A stretch of 64,000 bases of DNA. It comes from Flagellimonas aquimarina. Lineage in GTDB: Bacteria > Bacteroidota > Bacteroidia > Flavobacteriales > Flavobacteriaceae. The position numbers and the translations under genes were made by a program. Below the pieces are notes generated by a model, which did not search any database, was not told where the DNA came from, and saw nothing but the letters and a program-made list of their open reading frames with translations. Of the stretch, positions 9,518 to 18,541 are shown one piece after another. The stretch's first letter is position 1. The number at the start of each line of letters is the position of its first letter. The stretch is from assembly GCF_003149745.1 (NCBI RefSeq), contig NZ_QGEG01000003.1:189473-253472 (forward strand). Direction: 5' to 3'.

Positions 9518-10153
9518 ATGAGTTTAGTACGGTTAAAAATAAAGGGGATATCTTACAGCCAGACACAGAATGGTGCATATGCCCTTATTTTAAATGAAGT
9601 TGATGGAGATAGGAAACTTCCAATTGTAATCGGTGCCTTTGAAGCACAATCCATTGCCATTGCACTTGAAAAAGAAATAAAACCTCCCAGGCCCTTGACC
9701 CATGATTTGTTCAAAAACTTTTCGGATAGGTTTTCAATTGTGGTCAAACAGGTCATTATACACAAACTTGTGGATGGTGTTTTCTACTCCAGCATTATAT
9801 GTGAAAGAGACAAGGTTGAAGAAATTGTAGATGCCCGAACAAGTGATGCCATTGCCCTAGCGCTTCGTTTTGATGCTCCAATTTTCACCTATAAAACAAT
9901 ATTGGACAAAGCTGGAATCTTCCTTAAATTCTCTTCTAAGGAAAATGAAGAAAATGAAGATGACGATGATAGCATAGTGGTGGATGAAATTCTTCAAGAA
10001 GGGGAAACAGTAGAAATTGAGTCTGGAGCATCATCACAAGGATATAGAGAACTTACCTTGGAAGAGTTATATAAAGAATTGGATAAGGCAGTTGCCAACG
10101 AAGACTACGAAAAGGCTGCCAAACTAAGAGACGAAATTTCCAAGCGCAAATAA
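9518..10153 (+). CDS. Bifunctional nuclease family protein (BFN/DUF151) with UvrB/UvrC-like C-terminus
   Basis: Protein of 211 aa. The N-terminal ~135 residues fit the bifunctional nuclease (DUF151) fold: LPIVIGAFEAQSIAIALE, RPLTHDLFKNF, then DARTSDAIALALRFDAPIF. After an acidic linker (about 145-165) the C-terminus has the short UVR motif, LEELYKELDKAVANEDYEKA with the AAKLRDEI end. Family members have been reported to have nuclease activity, but the cellular role here is unknown. The nucleoside transporter gene starts 10 bp downstream, so the two are probably cotranscribed. Confidence 0.85.
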   Translation: MSLVRLKIKGISYSQTQNGAYALILNEVDGDRKLPIVIGAFEAQSIAIALEKEIKPPRPLTHDLFKNFSDRFSIVVKQVIIHKLVDGVFYSSIICERDKVEEIVDARTSDAIALALRFDAPIFTYKTILDKAGIFLKFSSKENEENEDDDDSIVVDEILQEGETVEIESGASSQGYRELTLEELYKELDKAVANEDYEKAAKLRDEISKRK

Positions 10154-10162
10154 ACCTTTTAC

Positions 10163-11628
10163 ATGGGTAAGAAAACAAAAAGTTTCCTAATACTTTTATT
10201 ATTTATCTGTGTCACATCTTATGGGCAAAACATTGTACCAGCGGATTCTCTGAACAATGTTATAGGCACAACCATCATTAATGACATTTCCACTCAAGAA
10301 GCACCTAAGTTAATTGAAAATCAAGGTTTTACATTTAATACCTTATGGCGAGGAGTATTGGGAATGGCCGTACTTATTTTCATTTCTTTTCTTTTCAGTT
10401 CCAATAGAAAGGCTATTAACTGGAAAACCGTTGCAATAGGTCTTGGATTACAATTATTGATTGCGATTGGCGTCCTAAAAGTACCCTTTGTGCAATATGC
10501 CTTTGAAAAAATTGGACAGGTATTTGTTAGTATTTTAGATTTTACAAGAGCAGGAAGCCAGTTTCTTTTTGAAGGTTTGGTGGTAGATATGGACACCTTT
10601 GGTTTCATTTTTGCCTTTCAGGTATTACCAACAATCATTTTCTTTTCTGCATTAACTTCTGTCCTATTTTATATGGGAGTGATACAAAAAGTAGTCAGGG
10701 CATTGGCTTGGTTGCTCACAAAATCTTTGGGTATTTCCGGTGCAGAAAGCCTCTCAATAGCAGGAAACATTTTTTTAGGCCAAACGGAAGCACCACTGCT
10801 CATCAAAGCCTATTTGGAGAAAATGAACAAATCTGAAATTCTTTTTTGGTCATGATCGGTGGCATGGCAACCGTAGCAGGAGCAGTATTGGCCGCTTATA
10901 TTGGATTTTTAGGGGGTGACGACCCTGCATTACGCTTGATCTTCGCCAAACACCTATTGGCTGCATCAGTGATGGCTGCCCCAGGAGCTATCATAATTTC
11001 AAAAATCCTATACCCGCAGACTGAAAGTATTAATACCGAAGTAAAAGTATCTTCCGAAAAGATTGGTGCCAATATTTTGGACGCCATCGCCAATGGAACC
11101 ACAGAAGGCTTAAAACTAGCCATGAATGTAGGTGCCATGCTGTTGGTTTTTGTTGCATTTATTGCCATGATCAACGGAATCTTAGGTTGGGTTGGAGATT
11201 TTACTACACTCAATACTTGGATTGCTGCTAATTCACCCTATGACAGTTTTTCCCTCGAAGCAGTTTTGGGAACTGTCTTTGCGCCATTAATGTGGCTAAT
11301 TGGTGTAGCAAATGAGGATATCATGCTCATGGGACAACTATTGGGAATTAAACTCGCTGCCAGTGAATTTGTAGGTTACATTCAGTTGGCAGAGTTAAAG
11401 AATATGACCAACAGTTTACACTTCACATATAACAAATCTGTTATCATGGCCACCTATATGCTCTGCGGTTTTGCAAATTTTGCTTCTATAGGCATTCAAA
11501 TCGGTGGAATAGGTTCACTGGCACCAGGCCAACGTAAAACTTTGTCAGAATTTGGCATGAAAGCAGTTTTAGGGGGTTCTTTGGCTTCACTCCTATCAGC
11601 AACCATTGCGGGAATGATTCTAGGATAA
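10163..11628 (+). pseudogene. NupC-type concentrative nucleoside transporter, frameshifted
   Basis: Two overlapping reading frames together make one concentrative nucleoside transporter. Frame one (10163-10855, about 230 aa) has a signal-like N-terminus, several membrane segments and the NIFLGQTEAPLLIKAYLEKM signature. It then runs into a stop right after a run of six T (10842-10847). Frame two (open from 10846) continues with GGMATVAGAVLAAYIGFLGG and the late motifs ANEDIMLMG and CGFANFASIGIQIGG to the normal C-terminus at 11628. Adding one T or removing two restores a single frame. It may be a true mutation, a sequencing or assembly error in the homopolymer, or slippage. Unless slippage occurs, no full-length nucleoside importer is made. 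Confidence 0.8.
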
Positions 11629-11794
11629 GCATCTTGATCCGTTGATAAAATCTTTATAAGTCAGTTCATATTCTTTTTCCACAAACCTATTCTTGAAGTA
11701 TTTTAGACAGATTTAATTTTTATGTCATACCGGGCAGTCAAGATTTCTTCTGGTTGTACCCGTTTAAAATGGCAAACGGTAATTTGATGAAAGA

Positions 11795-12619
11795 ATGAAG
11801 CAATACCACGATTTACTAAAACATGTATTGGAACACGGAAACCAAAAAGGAGACCGTACAGGAACAGGAACCATGAGTGTTTTTGGCTATCAAATGCGGT
11901 TTGACCTTTCCGAGGGTTTTCCAATGGTCACGACCAAAAAATTACATTTAAAATCAATAGTACATGAACTGTTGTGGTTTTTAAAAGGTGATACCAATGT
12001 TTCCTATCTGCAAGAAAACGGAGTGCGCATCTGGAACGAATGGGCCGATGAAAATGGAGATTTGGGCCCTGTTTATGGCCATCAATGGCGCAATTGGAAC
12101 AGCGAAGAGATTGACCAAATAAAAGAAGTGATTGCAACCCTAAAAAGCAATCCCAACAGCAGACGTATGTTGGTTTCTGCATGGAACCCAAGTGTATTGC
12201 CAGACACATCCGTTTCTTTCTCTGAAAATGTAGCACAAGGAAAAGCGGCATTGCCTCCTTGTCATGCATTTTTTCAGTTTTATGTGGCGGATGGAAAACT
12301 TTCCTGTCAGCTGTATCAACGTAGTGCAGATATCTTTTTGGGCGTACCCTTCAATATTGCTTCTTACGCATTGTTTACCATGATGATGGCTCAAGTATGT
12401 GGGTACGAGCCAGGAGATTTTATCCACACCTTTGGTGATGCGCATATCTACAACAACCATATGGAGCAAGTGGAACTGCAATTAAGTCGTGACCAAAGAC
12501 CGTTGCCCAAAATGTACCTTAACCCTTCTGTAAAGGACATTTTTGACTTTACTTTTGCTGATTTTAAGTTGGTGGACTATAATCCGCATCCGCACATTAA
12601 AGGAATTGTGGCGGTGTAG
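11795..12619 (+). CDS. thyA: Thymidylate synthase
   Basis: Folate-dependent thymidylate synthase (274 aa) making dTMP from dUMP with methylene-THF. Signature parts are present: [11 protein letters not shown], the active-site [12 protein letters not shown] with Cys156, [18 protein letters not shown], and the C-terminal [10 protein letters not shown] with the conserved hydrophobic end. The partner folA is about 19 kb away. The 166 bp before it contain no intact gene. The accessory restriction island starts right after the stop codon, so thyA is the left boundary of that insertion. Confidence 0.97.
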   Translation: MKQYHDLLKHVLEHGNQKGDRTGTGTMSVFGYQMRFDLSEGFPMVTTKKLHLKSIVHELLWFLKGDTNVSYLQENGVRIWNEWADENGDLGPVYGHQWRNWNSEEIDQIKEVIATLKSNPNSRRMLVSAWNPSVLPDTSVSFSENVAQGKAALPPCHAFFQFYVADGKLSCQLYQRSADIFLGVPFNIASYALFTMMMAQVCGYEPGDFIHTFGDAHIYNNHMEQVELQLSRDQRPLPKMYLNPSVKDIFDFTFADFKLVDYNPHPHIKGIVAV

Positions 12620-12690
12620 GCTTTATGAAAACACATCGCTTTAGCTCCAATTATGGTATATAACGATGTATTTTGCATCCATATAAACTA

Positions 12691-12699
12691 GTTGTACAC
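12691..12699 (+). repeat. Left inverted end of the restriction-modification unit
   Basis: GTTGTACAC, the exact reverse complement of GTGTACAAC at 20303-20311 on the other side of the hsd operon. Left of it is an A/T-rich arm (catccatataaacta), similar to the arm left of the next unit at 20429. Reading as a cassette end is inference. Confidence 0.5.
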
Positions 12700-12724
12700 A
12701 AGCTATGAAAAGCCATCCGCACAG

Positions 12725-12771
12725 TCAAGCACATTTCATTTTACTCGTACCTCACAAAATAAAAAGAGCTT
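12725..12771. repeat. Left copy of a ~47-bp imperfectly palindromic repeat
   Basis: Begins TCAAGCACATTT, centre CTCGTACCTCAC, ends AAAAAGAGCTT. It matches 20218-20265 at most positions and is itself an imperfect palindrome around GTAC. Arm differences between the two copies are compensatory (ATTTT/AAAAT here, AAGTTT/AAATTT there), which favours a functional symmetric or hairpin element. Confidence 0.65.
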
Positions 12772-12814
12772 GCCTTTTCCCTAAGCTCAACCAAACCGAA
12801 TGATTATTTATATA

Positions 12815-12827
12815 CTCATTTAATGAG
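12815..12827. promoter_or_regulatory. Inverted repeat upstream of the XRE controller gene
   Basis: CTCATT-T-AATGAG, 51 bp before the controller start codon. A plausible operator for the HTH protein, by analogy with autoregulated controllers of restriction systems. Confidence 0.35.
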
Positions 12828-12838
12828 ATATTAAAAAT

Positions 12839-12859
12839 AGTTCTGTACATTAGTGAACT
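12839..12859. promoter_or_regulatory. AGTTC-N11-GAACT inverted repeat at the controller promoter
   Basis: Two 5-bp half-sites spaced 11 bp apart, overlapping TAGTTCTG (one mismatch to TAnnTTTG), 19 bp before the start codon of the HTH gene. Candidate autoregulatory site; not proven. Confidence 0.35.
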
Positions 12860-12877
12860 GAATTAAAAAAATTCAAA

Positions 12878-13066
12878 ATGAACCGAATAAAAGAGGTTTT
12901 AGAAGAGAAAGGAATTAAACAAATCTGGTTGGCTGAACAGTTGGGAAAGAGCTACAATATGGTAAACTCTTATGCTCAAAACAGACGACAACCAAGTTTG
13001 GAAACGCTTTTTGAGATTTCAAAAATCCTAAAGGTTGAAGTAAAAGCATTAATAAAGGAAGATTGA
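12878..13066 (+). CDS. XRE-family helix-turn-helix regulator of the type I R-M operon
   Basis: A 62-aa protein that is almost entirely one HTH_XRE domain: an IKEVLEEKGIKQIWLAEQLG first half, the recognition helix around SYNMVNSYAQNRRQPS, and LETLFEISKILKVEVKALI. Its stop codon abuts the hsdR start (TGA-ATG), so it is the first gene of the operon. Two inverted repeats lie just upstream. By analogy with controller proteins it may delay or limit restriction expression, letting methylation establish first; that role is inference. Confidence 0.85.
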   Translation: MNRIKEVLEEKGIKQIWLAEQLGKSYNMVNSYAQNRRQPSLETLFEISKILKVEVKALIKED

Positions 13067-16033
13067 ATGGACATAGTTAAAGAAGCAGATATAGAATATG
13101 GACTTGTAGGGAGATTACAAGAATTAAAATACACCTATCGAAAGGATATTCGTGACTTAGATGCTCTAGAGCAAAATTTTCGTGAAAAATTTGAGGCTCT
13201 TAATAGAGTTCATTTAACAGATTCCGAATTTGAAAAATTACGAGAAGAAATTGTAAATCCTGACGTTTTTACTTCAGCCAACTATCTACGAAAAACAAAT
13301 ACGTTTACTCGTGAAGATGGAACACCATTACACTATACACTTGTAAACATCAAAGATTGGTGTAGAAATGACTTTGAAGTCATTAACCAACTTCGTATAA
13401 ACACAAAAAATAGCAATCATAGATATGATGTTATTATACTTATTAATGGAGTTCCCGTTGTTCAAATAGAACTAAAAACTTTAGAAGTAAGTCCTAACAA
13501 GGCAATGCAACAAATTGTGGACTATAAAAATGACGCAGGAAACGGATATACAAATTCGTTAATGTGTTTTATGCAACTATTTATAGTAAGCAATAAATCG
13601 AAAACATTCTATTTTGCCAATAACAATAATGAGCACTTCGCTTTTAATGCAGATGAACAATTTTTACCAGTTTACACCTTAGCAAGTGAGGACAACAAAA
13701 AAATTAATCATTTAGACGACTTTACCGATAAGTTCCTGACCAAATGTACTCTTGGACAAATGATTAGTCGCTATATGGTTTTGGTGGCGAGTGAGCAAAA
13801 GATATTAGTGATGCGACCTTATCAAATCTATGCTGTAAAAGCTATTGTAGATTGCATACACCAAAATAGAGGAAACGGATATATTTGGCATACAACAGGA
13901 AGTGGAAAAACATTAACTTCTTTCAAGGCTTCTACCCTTTTAAAAGATAATCCTGATATTGAAAAATGCCTATTTGTAGTTGACCGAAAAGACCTTGACC
14001 GACAAACACGTCAAGAGTTCAATAAATTCCAACAAGGTAGTGTGGAAGAAAACACGAATACTGCTACTTTGGTCAATCGTATGTTATCTACAGATTATGC
14101 AGATAAGGTTATTGTAACGACCATTCAAAAACTAGGTTTAGCTTTAGATTCTAAAAACACTAAAAACTATAAAGAAAAATTACAACCTCTAGCAAACAAA
14201 CGAGTTGTTTTTATTTTTGATGAATGTCATCGCTCACAGTTTGGAGAAAACCATAAAGCGATAAAAGACTTCTTTCCAAAAGCGCAACTTTTTGGATTTA
14301 CTGGAACACCAATTTTTGAAGAAAACGCTACTTACAAAACGATTGAAGGACAACAAGCATCATACAAAACAACCGAAGACGTTTTTCAACAAGAATTACA
14401 TTCTTACACGATTACAAATGCGATAGAAGATAGAAATGTATTGCGTTTTCATATCGACTATTTTAAACCTGATGGCGTTGTTACTTCAGGAAGTGATTTG
14501 CATAAACTAGCAGTTGTAAATGCTATAATCAACAAACACGACAAAGCAACGCATTACAGGCGTTTTAATAGTGTTTTGGCAACAGCTTCCATAAATGATG
14601 CGATTCAGTATTACGAGCTATTTAAAGACCTACAAGCAGAGGAAATTGCTAAAAATGAAGAGTATCGTCCTTTAAATATTGCTTGCGTTTTCTCGCCACC
14701 AGCAGAAGGAGACAAAGACATTCAACAAATACAAGAAGATTTACCACAAGAAAAAGCGGATAACGAAGTAGAACCAAATAAAAAGAAAGAAGCGTTAACC
14801 AAAATTATCGCAGACTATAACTCTCAATATGGTACAAACCACAGAATAAATGAGTTTGATGGGTACTATCAAGATGTTCAGCAACGAATAAAATTTCAAA
14901 AATATCCTAACAAAGATGTGCCTCACGAAGATAAAATTGATGTGATGATTGTGGTAGATATGTTGTTAACTGGTTTCGATTCTAAATATTTAAACACGTT
15001 GTACGTTGATAAAAATTTAAAATATCACGGTTTAATTCAAGCCTTTTCTCGTACAAATCGTGTAATCAACGACACCAAACCTTATGGTAATATTTTAGAT
15101 TTCAGACAACAAGAAGAAGCGGTTGACAAAGCAATGGTATTGTTTTCTGGAGCTAATGTAGATAACCCTAAAGAAATTTGGGTGGTAGATGCTGCACCAA
15201 AAGTAATTGTAAAATACCAAGAAGCTGTTGCCAATTTAAAAGGTTTTATGGAGTCTAATGGTTTAGAATGTACACCATCAGAAGTAAGTAATTTAAAAGG
15301 AGACGAAGCTCGTGCACAGTTCATAAATACCTTTAAAGAAGTACAACGCTTAAAAACGCAATTAGACCAATATACTGATTTAGAAGACAAACAAGCAGAA
15401 ACCATAGAAGCCTTATTGCCAACAGATGATTTCCGTTCTTTTAAAAGTAACTATATAGATACTGCTAAACGACTTAAAGAAATACAAGATAAAGGTGATA
15501 AAGACCTACCAGAAGTAGTGGAGCAATTAGATTTTGAGTTTGTACTCTTCTCTTCTGCCATTATAGATTACGATTACATTATTAGCTTAATAGCCAAATA
15601 CACGCAAGACAAACCATCTAAACAAAAGATGACAAGTGTGCAATTGATTAATCTATTAAGCTCTAGTGCCAATTTAATGGACGAGCGAGAAGATATTATT
15701 GCCTACATAAAAACCTTAGAAGTGGGCAAAGGCTTAACTGAAAGTGACATACGCAAAGGCTACCAAAAGTTTAAAGACGAAAAAGCAGAAAAAGAGTTAA
15801 TAAACGTAGCCACAAAAAACGGATTAGAAACCGAAAGCCTAAAAGCCTTTATAGATGAAATTATGAACCGAATGATTTTTGATGGCGAAAAATTGACCGA
15901 TTTATTAGCACCATTAGAATTGGGATGGAAAGACCGTAGAGTTAAAGAATTAGCTTTAATGGAAGACTTAGTGCCTTTATTAAATAAACTAGCCCAGGGG
16001 CGAGAAATAGCAGGATTAAACGCTTATGAATAA
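13067..16033 (+). CDS. hsdR: Type I restriction enzyme, endonuclease/translocase subunit HsdR
   Basis: Motor and nuclease subunit, 988 aa, within the normal range. The PD-(D/E)xK nuclease site is visible as D121 ... E135-L-K137 (VVQIELKT). The superfamily 2 helicase parts follow: Walker A TTGSGKT (276-282), the VVDRKDLDRQT motif, DECH box (385-388), FTGTP (411-415) and motif VI QAFSRTNR. The C-terminal ~200 residues are helical, as expected for assembly onto the methylase core. All catalytic motifs look intact. The hsdS start overlaps the hsdR stop by 8 bp. Base composition is visibly more A-rich than in flanking housekeeping genes, in line with horizontal acquisition. Confidence 0.96.
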   Translation: MDIVKEADIEYGLVGRLQELKYTYRKDIRDLDALEQNFREKFEALNRVHLTDSEFEKLREEIVNPDVFTSANYLRKTNTFTREDGTPLHYTLVNIKDWCRNDFEVINQLRINTKNSNHRYDVIILINGVPVVQIELKTLEVSPNKAMQQIVDYKNDAGNGYTNSLMCFMQLFIVSNKSKTFYFANNNNEHFAFNADEQFLPVYTLASEDNKKINHLDDFTDKFLTKCTLGQMISRYMVLVASEQKILVMRPYQIYAVKAIVDCIHQNRGNGYIWHTTGSGKTLTSFKASTLLKDNPDIEKCLFVVDRKDLDRQTRQEFNKFQQGSVEENTNTATLVNRMLSTDYADKVIVTTIQKLGLALDSKNTKNYKEKLQPLANKRVVFIFDECHRSQFGENHKAIKDFFPKAQLFGFTGTPIFEENATYKTIEGQQASYKTTEDVFQQELHSYTITNAIEDRNVLRFHIDYFKPDGVVTSGSDLHKLAVVNAIINKHDKATHYRRFNSVLATASINDAIQYYELFKDLQAEEIAKNEEYRPLNIACVFSPPAEGDKDIQQIQEDLPQEKADNEVEPNKKKEALTKIIADYNSQYGTNHRINEFDGYYQDVQQRIKFQKYPNKDVPHEDKIDVMIVVDMLLTGFDSKYLNTLYVDKNLKYHGLIQAFSRTNRVINDTKPYGNILDFRQQEEAVDKAMVLFSGANVDNPKEIWVVDAAPKVIVKYQEAVANLKGFMESNGLECTPSEVSNLKGDEARAQFINTFKEVQRLKTQLDQYTDLEDKQAETIEALLPTDDFRSFKSNYIDTAKRLKEIQDKGDKDLPEVVEQLDFEFVLFSSAIIDYDYIISLIAKYTQDKPSKQKMTSVQLINLLSSSANLMDEREDIIAYIKTLEVGKGLTESDIRKGYQKFKDEKAEKELINVATKNGLETESLKAFIDEIMNRMIFDGEKLTDLLAPLELGWKDRRVKELALMEDLVPLLNKLAQGREIAGLNAYE

Positions 16034-17273
16034 AAAAGAAAATAAGATAGTACCATCATTGCGTTTTCCCGATTTTGTGAATGAGGGAGAATGGGAATAC
16101 TTTAATGGTAATGAACTATTTAAACCAATATCTAACAAAAATCATAAATCTGATTTACCTATTCTAGCTATAACACAAGACCAAGGAGCTATTCCAAGGA
16201 AATTAATAGACTATCACGTTTCTGTATCAAAAAAGAGCATAAAAAGTTATAAGGTTGTTGAAGTTGGAGATTTTATTATAAGTCTCAGGTCTTTTCAAGG
16301 AGGAATAGAATATTCAAATTACTTTGGATTATGTAGCCCAGCCTACATCATTTTACGAAAAAAAATACAGCTAACAAATGATTTCTATAGGTATTATTTT
16401 AAATCATTCCCGTTTATACAAGACTTAAATAAAAATTTAGAAGGAATTAGGGATGGCAAAATGGTTAGTTACAAACAGTTTTCTGAAATTTTAATTCCTA
16501 AACCAAAAAAGCAAGAACAAGAAAAAATAGCCAATTGCCTGTCTTCTTTAGAAGATGTAATTATTACAGAATCTGAAAAGTTTGACCTTTTACAAGACCA
16601 TAAAAAAGGCTTATTACAACAGCTGTTTCCAGCAGAAGGTAAAACCAAACCACAGTTTCGTTTTCCTGAGTTTAAAGATGACGGAGATTGGGAATTAAGT
16701 ACAATAGGAGAATTAGGTAAGTTTTACTATGGTAAAAGCGCGCCTAAGTGGTCATTGTCTGAAGATGCACCAACTTTGTGTGTTAGATATGGTGAACTAT
16801 ACTCGAAATTTGGTGCAATTATTAAAAATATTTATTCCCGTACTAATATTGACCCAGAGACTTTAAGATTTAGTAAAGGTGGTGAAATTTTAGTACCGCG
16901 TGTTGGTGAAGACCCTTTTGCATTCTCAAACTGTTCTTATTTGCCATTTCCAGACATAGCAATTGGAGAAATGATTAGCGTGTATGAAACGGAAGAAAAT
17001 CCAATTTTCTTTACATATTATTTTAATACCTTAAGTAAACAGTTTGCTCGCGTCGTTGAAGGTCAGAATGTCAAAAACTTATACTATGTTAATCTTGAGC
17101 CAATTGAAATTTGTAAACCAAGGTCAAAGAAAGAACAACAAAAAATAGCAAATTGTTTGTCTTCTGTAGATGAATTAATAGAAACACAAACTCAAAAAAT
17201 TAAAGCCTTAAAAAAACATAAAAAAGGATTGATGCAACAATTGTTTCCAAATGTAAACGAGTTGACGGTATGA
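16026..17273 (+). CDS. hsdS: Type I restriction-modification specificity subunit HsdS
   Basis: DNA-recognition subunit of 415 aa with two target-recognition domains. Each half begins with an RFP-(D/E)F opening (about residues 13 and 214) and ends in a near-identical conserved helix block, KIANCLSS ... HKKGLLQQLFP (about 165-202) and KIANCLSS ... HKKGLMQQLFP (about 372-410). The halves recognise the two parts of a bipartite site; the target cannot be predicted by eye. The DNA encoding the two conserved blocks is similar enough to allow recombination between them. It overlaps hsdR at its start and the next gene by ATGA. Confidence 0.95.
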   Translation: MNKKENKIVPSLRFPDFVNEGEWEYFNGNELFKPISNKNHKSDLPILAITQDQGAIPRKLIDYHVSVSKKSIKSYKVVEVGDFIISLRSFQGGIEYSNYFGLCSPAYIILRKKIQLTNDFYRYYFKSFPFIQDLNKNLEGIRDGKMVSYKQFSEILIPKPKKQEQEKIANCLSSLEDVIITESEKFDLLQDHKKGLLQQLFPAEGKTKPQFRFPEFKDDGDWELSTIGELGKFYYGKSAPKWSLSEDAPTLCVRYGELYSKFGAIIKNIYSRTNIDPETLRFSKGGEILVPRVGEDPFAFSNCSYLPFPDIAIGEMISVYETEENPIFFTYYFNTLSKQFARVVEGQNVKNLYYVNLEPIEICKPRSKKEQQKIANCLSSVDELIETQTQKIKALKKHKKGLMQQLFPNVNELTV

Positions 17274-18532
17274 GTTCAAAAAGAAAACTCTTTAATTATA
17301 AAACCCTTAATGGTTTAGTTACTCGTTTAAGAGATGACTTAAAAGCTAATGATTTCATTTTGCTCTATGCCTATAATGGTACTGGTAAAACTAGAACCTC
17401 AATGGCTTTTAAGGAAAAAGGTAAAAAGAAAATAAAAGTTGAATTAAAAGATAATAAAGGAAAAGTACTACTAGATAAAAAGGGCAAACCAAAAACCGAA
17501 CATTCAATAGTTGGCGACACGCTATACTTTAATGCTTTTACAGAAGACTTATTTGTTTGGGATAATGATTTAGAAAACGATACCACACGTTTTTTACAAA
17601 TGAACTCTGAATCTAAATTTTTTAATGGATTTAGAGAATTAGCGTTAGATGAAAAGATATTTGCCTATTTAGAACGTTATGCCACATTCGATTTTGACAT
17701 TGATTATGATAATTGGCGAATTACTTTTAAAAAGCAAGTTAAAAATCCAAAATACAATTCTAAAAATCCAAATAACAAGGAACCTGAATACACTATAAAA
17801 GATAATATTAAAATATCTAGAGGAGAGGAAAATATTTTTATTTGGTGTGTTTTCTTAGCGATTAGTGAACTAGCGATAGATGCAGAAGAAGATAGTGCCT
17901 ATTCTTGGGTAAAATACCTTTATGTAGATGACCCAATTTCATCTCTTGATGATAACAATGCGATTGCGGTAGCAAGTGATTTAGCAAGATTACTAAAAAG
18001 AGCAGTTACAAAAGAAATTGAGGATGGTGGAGAGATAAGAATTGTAGATAAAAATGAAGATGAGAAAGTAAAAATTGTGGTGTCTTCTCATCATAGTTTG
18101 TTTTTTAATGTGATGTGCAATGAGCTTAAAAGATTTAACCATAATCGCTATTTTTTACACAAAAACAGTGAAGAAAGTCATACACTTCAAAAAACAGATG
18201 ACACGCCATTCTTTCATCACGTAGCTGTATTAAGTGAGTTAAAACAAGCTACAATTTCAGGAAAAGTAAATACTTATCATTTCAACTCACTTCGAAGCAT
18301 CCTAGAAAAAACAGCTACATTTTTTGGACTAGATGATTTCCGAAAATGTATTTATGGCATTGATAAAGATGATATTTTATTTGAACGTGCTTTAAATTTA
18401 TTAAGTCACGGCAAGTACTCAATTTACGACCCTGTAGAAATGGGTGTAGATAACAAAGATTTATTTGAACGAATACTAAATGCTTTTTTGGATAAATACC
18501 AATTCAATTTACCAGAACTGCTAAAGAAATAA
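17270..18532 (+). CDS. PrrC-like AAA/ABC ATPase, candidate anticodon nuclease
   Basis: A 420-aa ATPase inserted between hsdS and hsdM, translationally coupled to hsdS (ATGA). The N-terminal ABC-type head shows Walker A AYNGTGKT (34-41, with Ala where Gly is usual), NAFTEDLFVWDND (88-100), a signature-like ISRGEE (182-187), Walker B/D-loop VDDPISSLDD (219-228) and an H-loop SSHHS. There is no long coiled coil or zinc hook, unlike RloC. The C-terminal part has R342-x3-E346 and H380. In PrrC of E. coli the proposed catalytic triad is R320, E324, H356, so spacing is nearly the same. PrrC guards a type I system and cleaves tRNA-Lys in the anticodon loop when phage inhibits restriction. The same role here is inferred from motif and position; the tRNA target is unknown. 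Confidence 0.75.
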   Translation: MSSKRKLFNYKTLNGLVTRLRDDLKANDFILLYAYNGTGKTRTSMAFKEKGKKKIKVELKDNKGKVLLDKKGKPKTEHSIVGDTLYFNAFTEDLFVWDNDLENDTTRFLQMNSESKFFNGFRELALDEKIFAYLERYATFDFDIDYDNWRITFKKQVKNPKYNSKNPNNKEPEYTIKDNIKISRGEENIFIWCVFLAISELAIDAEEDSAYSWVKYLYVDDPISSLDDNNAIAVASDLARLLKRAVTKEIEDGGEIRIVDKNEDEKVKIVVSSHHSLFFNVMCNELKRFNHNRYFLHKNSEESHTLQKTDDTPFFHHVAVLSELKQATISGKVNTYHFNSLRSILEKTATFFGLDDFRKCIYGIDKDDILFERALNLLSHGKYSIYDPVEMGVDNKDLFERILNAFLDKYQFNLPELLKK

Positions 18533-18541
18533 AGTCACAAT

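Noticed and set aside
11703..11924. Minus-strand frame of 73 codons over the thyA start
   Set aside because: Most of it is the complement of thyA codons; only the last part may be a gene remnant, listed as a low-interest finding.
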